Shown piece after piece: positions 40,288 through 49,694 of a stretch of DNA of 64,000 nucleotides. Source of the stretch: Mycolicibacterium stellerae. Lineage in GTDB: Bacteria > Actinomycetota > Actinomycetes > Mycobacteriales > Mycobacteriaceae. Numbering within the stretch: position 1 is the first letter of the stretch; each line of letters opens with the position of its first letter. The stretch lies in NCBI RefSeq assembly GCF_003719305.1, contig NZ_RARC01000019.1, forward strand, positions 1 to 64,000. Reading direction: 5' to 3'. A program made the position numbers and the translations under genes. The notes below the pieces were generated by a model. That model was not told where the DNA came from, did no database searches, and saw nothing but the letters and a program-made list of their open reading frames with translations.

Positions 40288-41111
40288 ATGGACCGATCTA
40301 AAGAAGCGGTGGCAAGCACCGGGCTCCTGGTGGCGGCGATCCGCGCCGCGGAATCCGCCCGCGAAGACCGCCTCTTCACCGACCCGTACGCCGACAAACT
40401 CGCCGGGAACACCGGCCGAGCGCTGCTGGCCGGCGCGATCGCAGAAACCGGGGAGCGCTCGACGGTTCAGATCGTCGTGCGCACGCGCTTCTTCGACGAT
40501 GCCCTGCTGCGGGCGGTGCGCGTCGCCGAACAGGTCGTCATCCTCGCGGCCGGAATGGACGCGCGGGCATACCGACTGGCGTGGCCCGACGGCACAGCCG
40601 TCTACGAACTGGACCAGCCCGCGGTGCTCGCCGCCAAACAGGATGTGCTCGCCGACGACGAGCCGCGGTGTCGCCGGATGGCGATCGGTGTTACCTGGCC
40701 GACGACTGGCCCGTCGCGCTGACGGAAGCCGGCTTCGATCCGCACACACCGACGGTTTGGCTGATCGAGGGCCTGCTGCAATACCTCGACGAGAATGCCG
40801 TGGCGACACTGTTCGGTCGCGTGCACAGCTTGTCGGCGGCCAAGTCGACCCTGCTGTACGACGTTGTCGGCAAGACGCTGCTCGAGTCACCGATGATGGC
40901 GCCACTCGTGACGGCCATGGCCGAGCGGGGCTCACCGTGGCTGTTCGGCACCGACGAACCGGGGGAGCTGGCCGGTCGCCACGGCTGGTCGGCGACGGTC
41001 ACCGACATCGCGAAACCGGGCAACGAATGGCACAGGTGGTTCGCACCCGCGGCGCCAATGGATGCGCCCGATGTGCGGCGGGGGTACTTCGTCGAGGCCA
41101 CCCGTCCATAG
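40288..41111 (+). pseudogene. class I SAM-dependent methyltransferase, single frameshift
   Basis: Mycobacterial TIGR00027-type methyltransferase split over two frames. From ATG 40288 the first frame gives DRSKEAVASTGLLVAAIRAA, FTDPYADKLAG, VILAAGMDARAYRL (SAM site) and YELDQPAVLAAKQ, then loses similarity at ADDEPRCRRMAIGV. The next frame resumes as YLADDWPVALTEAGFDP, TVWLIEGLLQYLDENAV and ends at 41111. One missing base near 40688-40693 explains it; 824 nt plus one gives 274 codons, the normal length. Could be a true mutation or an assembly error. Confidence 0.85.
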
Positions 41112-41170
41112 CCACCCACCGAAAATAAACCGCGCGACTTTCGGTAGGCCGGCTCCGTAACCTCGGCCAG

Positions 41171-42577
41171 ATGGCGGTGCTGACGGCTCAGCAAGAAGAC
41201 TTTCCACGGTGGTACCAAGACGTGCTCACCAAGGCGAAGCTCGCCGAGAACGGCCCGACCCGCGGCACCATGGTCATCCGCCCGAACGGCTACGCGATCT
41301 GGGAGCGGATGGCCGACGAGGTCGACCAGCGGATCAAGGCCGCGGGCGCCCACAACGCGTACTTCCCGCTGCTGGTGCCGATGAGCTTCTTCGAACGCGA
41401 GGCCGAACACGTCGAGGGGTTCAGTCCCGAGCTGGCCGTCGTCACGCACGGCGGGGGAAGGGAACTCACCGAGCCGCTCGCCATCCGCCCAACCAGCGAG
41501 ACGGTCATCGGCGAATACATGGCCAAATGGATCGACAGCTACCGCGACCTGCCGCTACTGCTCAACCAGTGGGCGAACGTCGTGCGGTGGGAGATGCGGC
41601 CGCGGATCTTCCTGCGCACCACTGAGTTCCTGTGGCAGGAGGGCCATACCGCGCACACCACGGAAGCCGATGCGCGGCGATATGCCCGCGCAATCCTGCA
41701 CGACGTCTACGCCGACTTCATGCGCAGCGTGCTGGCCATACCCGTCATCGTCGGTAGAAAGACAGCACGGGAGCGCTTCGCGGGCGCGGCGAACACCATG
41801 ACGTGCGAGGCCGTCATGCGCGACGGTAAGGCGCTCCAGATGGGCACGTCGCATGAACTCGGCCAGCGGTTCAGCCGGGCATTCAACATCGGCTATCGCA
41901 GCGCCGACGGTGGGACGGAGCTGTGCTGGACGACGTCGTGGGGTTCGTCGACCCGCATGCTCGGCGGGTTGATCATGTGCCACGGCGATGACTTCGGTCT
42001 GGTGCTGCCGCCGACGATCGCACCGGTCCAGGCGGTCGTTGTGGCGGTCAAGGACACCGGCGGCGAGGTTGTCCGCGCCGCATCGACATTGGTCACCGAG
42101 TTGACGCGACACGGCATTCGGGCGCGGCTCGACGACGACGTCGAGCAGGGTTTCGGCAGGCGAGCCACCGACTGGGACCTGCAGGGTGTGCCGATCCGGA
42201 TCGAGATCGGCCCGCGAGACGTCGCCGACAATGCCGTCGTCCTGTACCGGCGCGACATCCGCGAGAAGACAACGGTGAGGCTGGATGCCGTCGTCGACGA
42301 TGTCGCGCAGCTGACCCGTCGCATTCAGGCCGCCATGCTCGGTGCGGCAACGGCACGACGCGATGCGCTGACCTCCGACTGCACGACGCTCGATGACGCG
42401 CGTGAGGCGGCGCAGACCGGTGTCGCCCGCGTCCCTTGGGGTTTGGTCGGCGTTTCGGGTGAAGAAAGTCTCGCCGCGGGCGGCGTGACGGTTCGGTGCC
42501 TGCAGCGTGACGACGGAGCGCTGCCCGATACGGACGACGACGCCGGCGCGATCGCCTATGTCGCGCGGGCCTACTGA
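41171..42577 (+). CDS. proS: prolyl-tRNA synthetase, archaeal/eukaryotic (type 3) form
   Basis: 468-residue ProRS of the short type 3 class. Class II motifs are clear: motif 1 region TMVIRPNGYAIWERM, motif 2 LLLNQWANVVRWEMRPRIFLRTTEF with the proline-site WQEGHTAH, and motif 3 GGLIMCHGDDFGLVLPP. The C-terminal zinc domain is degenerate: only one Cys (VRCLQ) is left where four are usual; it ends in AYVARAY. Mycobacteria normally have the bacterial type with an editing domain, so this may be a second, acquired ProRS. TAACCT at 41158-41163 is 7 nt before ATG, a leaderless start. Confidence 0.88.
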   Translation: MAVLTAQQEDFPRWYQDVLTKAKLAENGPTRGTMVIRPNGYAIWERMADEVDQRIKAAGAHNAYFPLLVPMSFFEREAEHVEGFSPELAVVTHGGGRELTEPLAIRPTSETVIGEYMAKWIDSYRDLPLLLNQWANVVRWEMRPRIFLRTTEFLWQEGHTAHTTEADARRYARAILHDVYADFMRSVLAIPVIVGRKTARERFAGAANTMTCEAVMRDGKALQMGTSHELGQRFSRAFNIGYRSADGGTELCWTTSWGSSTRMLGGLIMCHGDDFGLVLPPTIAPVQAVVVAVKDTGGEVVRAASTLVTELTRHGIRARLDDDVEQGFGRRATDWDLQGVPIRIEIGPRDVADNAVVLYRRDIREKTTVRLDAVVDDVAQLTRRIQAAMLGAATARRDALTSDCTTLDDAREAAQTGVARVPWGLVGVSGEESLAAGGVTVRCLQRDDGALPDTDDDAGAIAYVARAY

Positions 42578-42578
42578 C

Positions 42579-44135
42579 TCAGCCGCTGACGGCTTCGAGC
42601 GTCCCGTCGAGGACAAGCGCGCGCAGCCCTCTTCGGTCCAGCTTTCCGCTCGGAAGCGTCGGTATCTGATCGCTGTTGGCCAGCACCCACCGGGTCGGAA
42701 CCTTGTAGGCCGACAATTGATCCCGCGCGCGGGCGGCGACCGCTTCCACATCGATCGCTGCGGCGGTCGGCACCACGACAGCGCACACCTGCTCACCGCG
42801 TACCGGATCGTCGATGCCGACAACGACGCACTGCGCCACCTCGGCGAACTGCTCGACCACTCCTTCGACTTCGAGAGGCGACACGTTCGCGCCGGAGGCC
42901 TTGATGAGTTCGGTGGTGCGGCCGACATAGAACAACCGCGGGTCGTCTTCCCTGCGATAGACCCGGTCGCCGGTGTGATACCAGCCGTCGTCGTCGAAGG
43001 TCTCCCAGCGTTCACGCTTGTTGTAGCCCGCCATCACGCCGATTCCCCGGATGTGCAGCTCGCCCACTGTCCCGTCGGTCACCGGTTGTCCGTCGTCGTC
43101 GACGACGCGCATCTGGGTGAACGCGAAACCGCCTGCGGTCTCGGACATGGTGCGGTGCACCGGGAATCCGTCGGGCACATCGGTCATCGCGATGTCCAAT
43201 GGGCCGTCGCGCAGCATCGGCGCGCTGGACAGGTCACGGCTCGCAAAGGACGGGTGGTCGCGCAGTCGCTGGGTGAAAGCCGGCCAGCCGACGATTCCCG
43301 TCGCCTGTTCATGCTCGATCAGGTCCAGCGCGGCCGCCGCGTCGAGCCCGGGTAGGACCAACAGGGTGACGGGTTCGTGCAGTGCACCTGTCGCGGCGAG
43401 CAGCCCGCCGACCCAGAAGAACGGCATCGCGCAAAGGATCCTGGCCGACGCCCCCGAACGGGTGACCGCCCGGATGGCACTCGGCCACGTCGACGTCTGT
43501 CGAACCAGGGTGCCGTGGGTGTGCACGACACCCTTCGGGTCAGCGGTTGATCCTGACGTGTGGATCATGACCGCCGGATCTGCGGGTGAAACCTCCTGCT
43601 CGACGGCAGCCAGAACATCTTGCGGCACAAGATCTTCGGCGTTGTCTGTGCACCGCGTCGCCCAGAGCCTATCCGTGTCGGCGGTGAGCACGATGCGACG
43701 CAGATAGGGCGCGGCAGCCAAGGCGAGTCTGCCGCCCGACTGCGTCGTCAGTTCCGGCATTGCCATTTCGAAGCGCTCGGCGACCTCGATGCCGAGCACG
43801 CGGTTCGGCGCGACCACCAGCCCGATGTCGGCGAGTCGCAACACCTTTGCGAGTTCGGCAGGCCTGTACAGGGTGCTCAGCGGAACCGCCACCGCACCGA
43901 TCCGTGACACCGCGAGCCACCAGATGACCCAGTCGACGCCGTTGGCGAAGAACAGGCCAACGCGGCTGCCCTTGCCGACGCCCTCGGTCAGCAGCCACCT
44001 GGCGGATTGCGCCGACCGTTGTTCGGCGTCGGCATAGGTAATCCGGTCCGTCGGTGTGACGACATAGGTCTGGGCGCCGAACTCGCGCACGCTTCGATGC
44101 AGGAGCGCTGGCACGGTCGGCCGGGGTTCGGTCAC
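42579..44135 (-). CDS. acyl-CoA synthetase (FadD-type ANL enzyme)
   Basis: 518-residue fatty-acyl/aryl-CoA ligase. P-loop IHTSGSTADPKGVVHTHG, A5 TMSETAGGF, A7 WYHTGDRVYR, A8 GRTTELIKASGANVSPLEVE and the C-terminal catalytic Lys in LPSGKLDRRGL are intact. GTG 44135 is chosen (GAAGAT 6 nt upstream); ATG 44165 is the alternative. Divergent from the FAAL gene; the 84-bp space holds GTAACAGTAACC-like repeats. Ends 2 bp from the proS stop. Probably loads a substrate together with FAAL and the neighbouring enzymes. Confidence 0.88.
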   Translation of the reverse strand: MTEPRPTVPALLHRSVREFGAQTYVVTPTDRITYADAEQRSAQSARWLLTEGVGKGSRVGLFFANGVDWVIWWLAVSRIGAVAVPLSTLYRPAELAKVLRLADIGLVVAPNRVLGIEVAERFEMAMPELTTQSGGRLALAAAPYLRRIVLTADTDRLWATRCTDNAEDLVPQDVLAAVEQEVSPADPAVMIHTSGSTADPKGVVHTHGTLVRQTSTWPSAIRAVTRSGASARILCAMPFFWVGGLLAATGALHEPVTLLVLPGLDAAAALDLIEHEQATGIVGWPAFTQRLRDHPSFASRDLSSAPMLRDGPLDIAMTDVPDGFPVHRTMSETAGGFAFTQMRVVDDDGQPVTDGTVGELHIRGIGVMAGYNKRERWETFDDDGWYHTGDRVYRREDDPRLFYVGRTTELIKASGANVSPLEVEGVVEQFAEVAQCVVVGIDDPVRGEQVCAVVVPTAAAIDVEAVAARARDQLSAYKVPTRWVLANSDQIPTLPSGKLDRRGLRALVLDGTLEAVSG

Positions 44136-44219
44136 CCGCCGATCTTCTCCGATGATGGTGACCATGACCACATCACAGGTTAATGCAACTGACCGTAACA
44201 GTAACCTACGATTGTGGCC

Positions 44220-46055
44220 ATGAGTGCCGACACGCCCATCGATTCCGCAGCTCATCGGGGTCTGTTGCAGATCGAGGACTGCCTGGACGCCGACGGAAAC
44301 ATCTCGCTTCCGCCCGGCACCACGCTGATATCGCTCATCGAACGCAACATCGCCAACGTGGGCGACACCGTCGCGTACCGCTACCTGGACCACAACCGCT
44401 CGGCGCAGGGGCACGCCGTCGAACTGACCTGGACCCAACTCGGCGTCCGAATGAGCGCCATCGGTGCGCGGGTGCAACAATTCGCGTCCCGCGGAGACCG
44501 GGTGGCCATACTCGCCCCGCAGGGTCTCGACTACGTCGCCGGGTTTTTCGCGGCCATCAAGGCCGGGACCATTGCGGTGCCCCTTTTCGCCCCCGAGTTG
44601 CACGGCCATGCCGAACGCCTGGCGATAGCACTTCATGATTCACGCCCGACCGTCATCCTCACCACCTCGTCGGCGTCGGCGGCCGTCGAGGCGGCACTGG
44701 ACACGATCGGGCTTGGCCTGCGACCGCACGTCATCACCGTCGACGACGTACCCGACTCGGCAGGCGACGCATTGACGCCGGTACCCCTCGCCGTCGAAGA
44801 CGTCTCGCATCTGCAGTACACGTCGGGATCCACGCGCGACCCGATCGGCGTCGAGATCACCCACAGAGCGGTCGGCACCAACCTGACACAGATGATCCTG
44901 TCGATCGACCTGCTCGACCGAAACACCCACGGCTGCAGTTGGTTACCGCTCTACCACGACATGGGGTTGTCGATGATCGGCTTTCCCACCGTGTACGGCG
45001 GTCACTCGACCCTGATGTCACCGGCGGCGTTCATCCGACGTCCCGAACGCTGGATCCACGCTTTGGCCGCCGGATCTCGGCAAGGCCGCGTCGTGACCGC
45101 CGCACCGAATTTCGCATGCGAGTACGCCGCGCAACGCGGCCTGCCCACAGGCGGGCAGGATGTCGACCTGAGCAACGTCGTGCTTATCCTCGGTTCGGAG
45201 CCGGTGAGCACGAGGGCCATCAATGCCTTCAACACCGCATTCGCGCCGTACGGATTGCCCAAGACGGCGATCAAGCCGTCATATGGCATCGCCGAGGCAA
45301 CCCTGTTCGTCTCGACCATCGCCCCGGACGCCAGCGCTGCCGTCGTACACCTCGACCGCGAACTGTTGGAAAGAGGTCAGGCCGTGCGGGTCACCGCGGA
45401 CGATCCCGGCGCGGCGGCACATGTGGCGTGCGGTCAGGTGGCCCGCAGCCAATGGTGCGTGATCGTGGATCCCGATACCGACAGTGAGCTCCCAGACGGC
45501 CGCGTCGGCGAGATCTGGTTGCACGGCGCCAACGTCGGCCGCGGGTACTGGGGACGTCCCGAGGAAACCCGGCGGACGTTCGGCGCGATTCTCCGCTCGG
45601 ACACGAGCGAGGGCAGTCACGCGTACGACGCACCGGTCGGTGCCACCTGGTTGCGGACGGGGGATCTCGGCTTCTACCTCGACGGTGAGCTCTATGTCAC
45701 CGGTCGGATCGCGGACCTCATCACGATCTACGGCCGCCAGCTCTACCCAGAGGATGTCGAGGCCACCACGGCGGACGCGTCGCCGATCGTGCGTCGCGGA
45801 TATGCCGCCGCGTTCACCGTGCCTTCGGGTGGCGGCGAGCAGCTGGTCGTCATCGCGGAGCGGGCGTCGGGCACCCGCCACGCCGACCCGGCCCCCGCCA
45901 TCGAAGCCATTCGCGCCGAACTCTCCCGGCGACACCACCTCCCGGTTGCCGACGTCCGGCTCGTACCGGCAGGTGCGATCCCGCGCACCACGAGCGGCAA
46001 ACTGGCCCGGCGGGCATGCCGGGCCGCTTACCTGGCCGGCGAGTTCTCCGAGTAG
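44220..46055 (+). CDS. fatty acyl-AMP ligase (FAAL, FadD type)
   Basis: 611-residue FAAL: it has the P-loop LQYTSGSTRDPIGVEITH, the SWLPLYHDMGLSMIGF and PSYGIAEATLFVS segments, and the FAAL-type GELYVTGRIADLITIYGRQLYPEDVEAT. FAALs make acyl-AMP and hand it to an acyl carrier or PKS/NRPS instead of CoA. No carrier protein or PKS lies nearby. ATG 44220 follows TACGAT (44207-44212) by 7 nt, so transcription probably begins at the ATG; GTG 44214 is the alternative. Confidence 0.88.
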   Translation: MSADTPIDSAAHRGLLQIEDCLDADGNISLPPGTTLISLIERNIANVGDTVAYRYLDHNRSAQGHAVELTWTQLGVRMSAIGARVQQFASRGDRVAILAPQGLDYVAGFFAAIKAGTIAVPLFAPELHGHAERLAIALHDSRPTVILTTSSASAAVEAALDTIGLGLRPHVITVDDVPDSAGDALTPVPLAVEDVSHLQYTSGSTRDPIGVEITHRAVGTNLTQMILSIDLLDRNTHGCSWLPLYHDMGLSMIGFPTVYGGHSTLMSPAAFIRRPERWIHALAAGSRQGRVVTAAPNFACEYAAQRGLPTGGQDVDLSNVVLILGSEPVSTRAINAFNTAFAPYGLPKTAIKPSYGIAEATLFVSTIAPDASAAVVHLDRELLERGQAVRVTADDPGAAAHVACGQVARSQWCVIVDPDTDSELPDGRVGEIWLHGANVGRGYWGRPEETRRTFGAILRSDTSEGSHAYDAPVGATWLRTGDLGFYLDGELYVTGRIADLITIYGRQLYPEDVEATTADASPIVRRGYAAAFTVPSGGGEQLVVIAERASGTRHADPAPAIEAIRAELSRRHHLPVADVRLVPAGAIPRTTSGKLARRACRAAYLAGEFSE

Positions 46056-46099
46056 GGAAGTCGACCGCCAGGCTCATCCGCGCGGGCTAGGGTCAGCGC

Positions 46100-47284
46100 A
46101 TGACGTCGATAGCCGAGGCCCCCGACCAGGTTGTCGGGTTGGCCCGCGGAATGCGCGACCTCGTGGCCGCCGAAGCCGCCGAATGCGAGCGACACCGCAC
46201 CCTCACCCCTGCGGTCGTGGAGGAGATGTGGGCATCCGGGCTGATGTCCGCGTTCAACCCGCGTCCGGCAGGCGGTGTCGAGCCCTCGTTTGCGGTAATG
46301 ATCGAGACCTGGATCGAAATGGCTTGGCAGGACGGCTCGTTCGGCTGGATCGGCATCGCGAACCTGCCGTCGTCGTTCGCCGCCGCGGCGTATCTGCCCG
46401 ATGACGGGTTCGCGGAGGTGTTCACCGCTCACGACAATCGCGTTACGATGGGCGGCCAGTTCTTTCCCAACGGCCAGGGGACAGTCGTCGAGGGCGGCTA
46501 CCGGTTGAGCGGGTCGTGGAGTTTCGGGTCGGGGACGGGCCATTCCGAATATGTCGCTGCAGGTTTCTTCCCGATGGCAGACGGCGAGATGCGCTGGATC
46601 AGTGAAGGCGTTCCCGATATGCAGGTGGCGGTGGTGCCACGGGACCAGATCTCGTTCAACGACGGCTGGTTCGTCCAGGGCCTTAAGGGAACTGGCTCAT
46701 ATGACTACAGCGCCGCCGATGTGTTCGTCCCGGCCCGTCGCACCTTCCCCCTGTTCTCTCGCGAGCCCCTGCGGGGAAGTTCGCCCGCCACCCGGATGGG
46801 GCTGATGCCGGTCACGGCCGCGGGCCACGCATCATGGGCGCTCGGCGTGGCCAAGAGCATGCTCGACGACGTTCAGGATCTTGCCGCCACCAAATTCCGG
46901 ATGAGCGACATGGCATCGTTGGCCAGCCGCCCGACCTTCCAGAAGGGTCTGGCACACCACGTTTCGGCGTGGCGGGCCGCACGCCTGCTTGTGCTCGAGG
47001 CGTTCACCACCGCCGAATCCGCTGTCGCCGCAGGCGAAGACCTGACGCCGACGCTTCGGGCAGATATGCGGACGGCCGCCGTTTACGCCACCGACGTGGC
47101 ACGAGAATGCGCCGAATGGGCACATCTCGTCGCAGGCACCAGCTCGATCCGCGAGGGCAGTCGACTGGAGCGGGCGTTCCGCGACATCTACACGGGCACC
47201 CAGCACGCCTTCATCAGCGAGAAGGTGGCGATCGACGGGGCGCAGATCTGGCTCGGCGTCATCGAGGATCAGTTCGGCCTTTAA
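46100..47284 (+). CDS. acyl-CoA dehydrogenase-fold flavin monooxygenase
   Basis: 394-residue flavoenzyme of the HsaA/DszC/HpaB-like branch of the acyl-CoA dehydrogenase fold. It shows GGQFFPNGQGTVVEGGYRLSG, SWSFGSGTGHSEYVA, LKGTGSYDYSAADVFVP and a C-terminal RAFRDIYTGTQHAFISEKVA. Most such proteins hydroxylate aromatics or sterol-like rings using reduced flavin from a partner. ATG 46100 is 6 nt after TAGGGT (46088-46093), so it has its own leaderless promoter despite being only 44 bp after the FAAL gene. Confidence 0.85.
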   Translation: MTSIAEAPDQVVGLARGMRDLVAAEAAECERHRTLTPAVVEEMWASGLMSAFNPRPAGGVEPSFAVMIETWIEMAWQDGSFGWIGIANLPSSFAAAAYLPDDGFAEVFTAHDNRVTMGGQFFPNGQGTVVEGGYRLSGSWSFGSGTGHSEYVAAGFFPMADGEMRWISEGVPDMQVAVVPRDQISFNDGWFVQGLKGTGSYDYSAADVFVPARRTFPLFSREPLRGSSPATRMGLMPVTAAGHASWALGVAKSMLDDVQDLAATKFRMSDMASLASRPTFQKGLAHHVSAWRAARLLVLEAFTTAESAVAAGEDLTPTLRADMRTAAVYATDVARECAEWAHLVAGTSSIREGSRLERAFRDIYTGTQHAFISEKVAIDGAQIWLGVIEDQFGL

Positions 47285-47308
47285 CCGGCTCGCCGATAGA
47301 GTTTCGCC

Positions 47309-48712
47309 ATGCACGATCGCACCGCCGGCCTGTCCGCCGCCGCGCGTCACGCTCGGGAGTTCCTCGGCGGCCTCGACGACCGTCCGGTGGCCGCGCGCGT
47401 CGACGCCGCAGGTGTACGCGATGCGCTCGGCGGTCCGCTGCCGGACCGCGGCGAGGCGGCGGACGCCGTCATCGACGGGCTGGTGGCGGGCGTCGAACCC
47501 GGCCTGGTGGCCACCGCGGGCCCGCGCCACTTCGGCTTTGTGATCGGCGGCGCATTGCCTGCTGCGCTGGCCGCGGACTGGCTGGTGTCGGCATGGGATC
47601 AGAACGCCGCGTTCCATTCGCTGTCCCCGGCTGCCGCGGCGATCGAAGAGATCACGTCCGGGTGGACGCTCGACCTGTTCGGGCTGCCCAAGACCGCCAG
47701 CGTCGGCTTCGTCACCGGCGGGCAGGGTGCGAACACCACGTGTTTGGCCGCGGCCCGTCATGCCGTGCTCGCGAAGGCGGGGTGGAACGTCGAAGACGAC
47801 GGCCTCATCGGCGCGCCGCCGATGCACATTCTGTGCGGTGAACGGGCCCACGCGACCATCGACACGGCCCTGCGCCAACTGGGGCTTGGCGCAAGGACTC
47901 CGATCCGCATCGAAGCCGACGACCAGGGCCGGATGCGGCCCGATGCCCTTCGCGATGCGCTGTCGCATGCCGCTGGTCCCACGATTGTCTGCGCACAGGC
48001 GGGAAACGTCGCCACCGGCGCCTTCGATGCGTTCGAACCGATCGCCGACGCCTGCACCGCGCACGGGGCCTGGCTGCACGTCGACGGCGCGTTCGGACTG
48101 TGGGCCGCCGCAGCGCCTGCACTTCGACACCTCACGGTCGGTGTCGAACGAGCCGACTCGTGGGCAGTGGACGCCCACAAGTGGTTGAACGTGCCATACG
48201 ACGGCGCAATGGCCATCGTCGCCGACTCCGATGCCCACGTCGCCGCGATGGGCCTCGCGGGTCCATACCTCGTCGCCGACCCCGGCCAGCGCGACGGCAC
48301 CAACTATGTGCCCGAGAGCTCCCGGCGTGCCCGCGCCTTTCCGATATACGCAGCCTTGAGGTCGTTGGGCCGAACAGGCGTGGCCGAGCTGATCGAACGC
48401 AACTGCGCGCAGGCCCGACGAATGGCCGAGCGACTTGGTGCGATTCCCGGCGCGCGGATCGTCAACGACGTGGTTCTCAATCAGGTCCTGGTGCGGCTGC
48501 CGGGCGGCGACGACGCCAACAGGGCAGCGGTGGCCGCCGTGCAGCGCGACGGGACCTGCTGGCTCGGCGGCACCACCTGGAACGACGAGTACATGCTTCG
48601 GGTGTCCGTTTCGAACTGGGCGACGACCGACGACGATGTGGACCGGTCGGCCGAGGCGATAGCCCGTGCCGCTCAAGCGGTTCGCGGACCGGCTGGAGCC
48701 GAAACGCTTTAG
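47309..48712 (+). CDS. group II PLP-dependent decarboxylase
   Basis: 467-residue PLP decarboxylase (aromatic-L-amino-acid/glutamate/2,4-diaminobutyrate group). PLP Lys is in VDAHKWLNVPYD (Lys 291); HVDGAFGLWAA (Asp about 259) and SVGFVTGGQGANTTC are the cofactor-site strands. It should make an amine from an amino acid. ATG 47309 is 6 nt after TAGAGT (47297-47302). Next to a flavoenzyme and FAAL, an amine-building or lipid-amide role is conceivable, but only inferred. Confidence 0.88.
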   Translation: MHDRTAGLSAAARHAREFLGGLDDRPVAARVDAAGVRDALGGPLPDRGEAADAVIDGLVAGVEPGLVATAGPRHFGFVIGGALPAALAADWLVSAWDQNAAFHSLSPAAAAIEEITSGWTLDLFGLPKTASVGFVTGGQGANTTCLAAARHAVLAKAGWNVEDDGLIGAPPMHILCGERAHATIDTALRQLGLGARTPIRIEADDQGRMRPDALRDALSHAAGPTIVCAQAGNVATGAFDAFEPIADACTAHGAWLHVDGAFGLWAAAAPALRHLTVGVERADSWAVDAHKWLNVPYDGAMAIVADSDAHVAAMGLAGPYLVADPGQRDGTNYVPESSRRARAFPIYAALRSLGRTGVAELIERNCAQARRMAERLGAIPGARIVNDVVLNQVLVRLPGGDDANRAAVAAVQRDGTCWLGGTTWNDEYMLRVSVSNWATTDDDVDRSAEAIARAAQAVRGPAGAETL

Positions 48713-48721
48713 GCTGCTGCA

Positions 48722-49120
48722 ATGTCGATAGACCGCGCCGCTCTCGCCGTCGGCGGTATCCGCCTGGCATCGGGGATCTCCTTTCTCGTCGACCCGCTGC
48801 GGGCGAACCGGCTGTGGGGCGATCCCGACGAGCCTGCGCCGACAGCGCAGCTCCTCCTGCGTTCGATGGGTTACCGCGACGCGCTGATCGGTGGACTGCT
48901 GATGTCGGCGGCGCTGCGCGGGCGCAACACCCGCGGTTGGTTCCTCGCGTCCGGCGGGGCCGATGCCGCGGACCTACTGGGCGGGATGAGCGTTCACCAG
49001 CAGATGAAGAAATCGCAACAGATCATCGGACTCGGCGGTGCTGTGGTTGGCATTGGTGTCGGATTGTGGGGCGCTACCCGTCGGCGAGGCGACTCCGCAG
49101 CGGCGCGAGAAGCGCACTGA
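48722..49120 (+). CDS. DUF4267-like small membrane protein
   Basis: 132-residue protein with 3-4 hydrophobic segments (about 8-24, 48-66, 68-85, 100-116) and a conserved RLASGISFLVDPLRANRLWG start. Similar to DUF4267 proteins; function unknown. Its leaderless -10 (TAGGCT, 48710-48715) uses the TAG stop of the decarboxylase gene. The last 47 nt overlap the convergent TetR gene. Confidence 0.7.
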   Translation: MSIDRAALAVGGIRLASGISFLVDPLRANRLWGDPDEPAPTAQLLLRSMGYRDALIGGLLMSAALRGRNTRGWFLASGGADAADLLGGMSVHQQMKKSQQIIGLGGAVVGIGVGLWGATRRRGDSAAAREAH

Positions 49121-49694
49121 GCCCGTACTCGAAAACTGCGTCGTAGTCGGTCGGCGACTGAAGCGCCTCGACGAGCGCCCGGTCGGGCCAGTCGTCGGTC
49201 CACAGCGAGGGATCTTCTTCGTCGTGCTTGGCGCCGCGAACGGCCGAGAACTGCATCACCGCAGACGAAATCACGTGCACCTGTATCGCGCGCAGGACGA
49301 GTGCCGCGTCGGTTCCGGTGACACCAACGTCCGCCAGCTGTGAGGCAAGCGTCTGCTGAATCGGCAGGAACAGTTGAGGGGTTCGATCACGCTCGTGTGC
49401 GATGGCAAGAAGGTGTTGCCGCTCGATCAAGGCCTTTCGCTGCGAACGGGCAAGTGACGCAATGCGATCGACGGGAGTGTCACCCTCCGCCGGTAGATGC
49501 GCCATCTGGCTCAACAACCAGTCGACCAGGCTGTCGAACAGCTTGTCCCGGCCGCCGACGTGCCAGTAGATGGATGTCACCGCAACTCCGAGCTCTTCGG
49601 CGAGACCGCGCATGGTGAAGGCATCAACGCCGCCGAGCTCGATCAGGCGAGCCGCGGTGTCGAGGACCGCCTCGGCGTCAATAGCTTCCTTCAA
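49074..49694 (-). CDS. TetR-family transcriptional regulator
   Basis: 206-residue TetR protein; helix-turn-helix at about 25-46 (TMRGLAEELGVAVTSIYWHV) followed by GGRDKLFDSLVDWLL. The ligand-domain pattern is of the TetR_C type seen with tetracycline-like regulators. Start is TTG 49694, overlapping the Rieske gene stop (TTGA), so it is translated after the oxygenase from one mRNA. The palindrome TGTAAC-GGT-GTTACA upstream of the Rieske gene is its likely operator. Confidence 0.87.
   Translation of the reverse strand: MKEAIDAEAVLDTAARLIELGGVDAFTMRGLAEELGVAVTSIYWHVGGRDKLFDSLVDWLLSQMAHLPAEGDTPVDRIASLARSQRKALIERQHLLAIAHERDRTPQLFLPIQQTLASQLADVGVTGTDAALVLRAIQVHVISSAVMQFSAVRGAKHDEEDPSLWTDDWPDRALVEALQSPTDYDAVFEYGLSALLAPLRSRLADG

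Noticed and set aside
46832..48676. 614-codon minus-strand frame
   Set aside because: Covers the flavoenzyme and PLP decarboxylase genes, which have clear family motifs.
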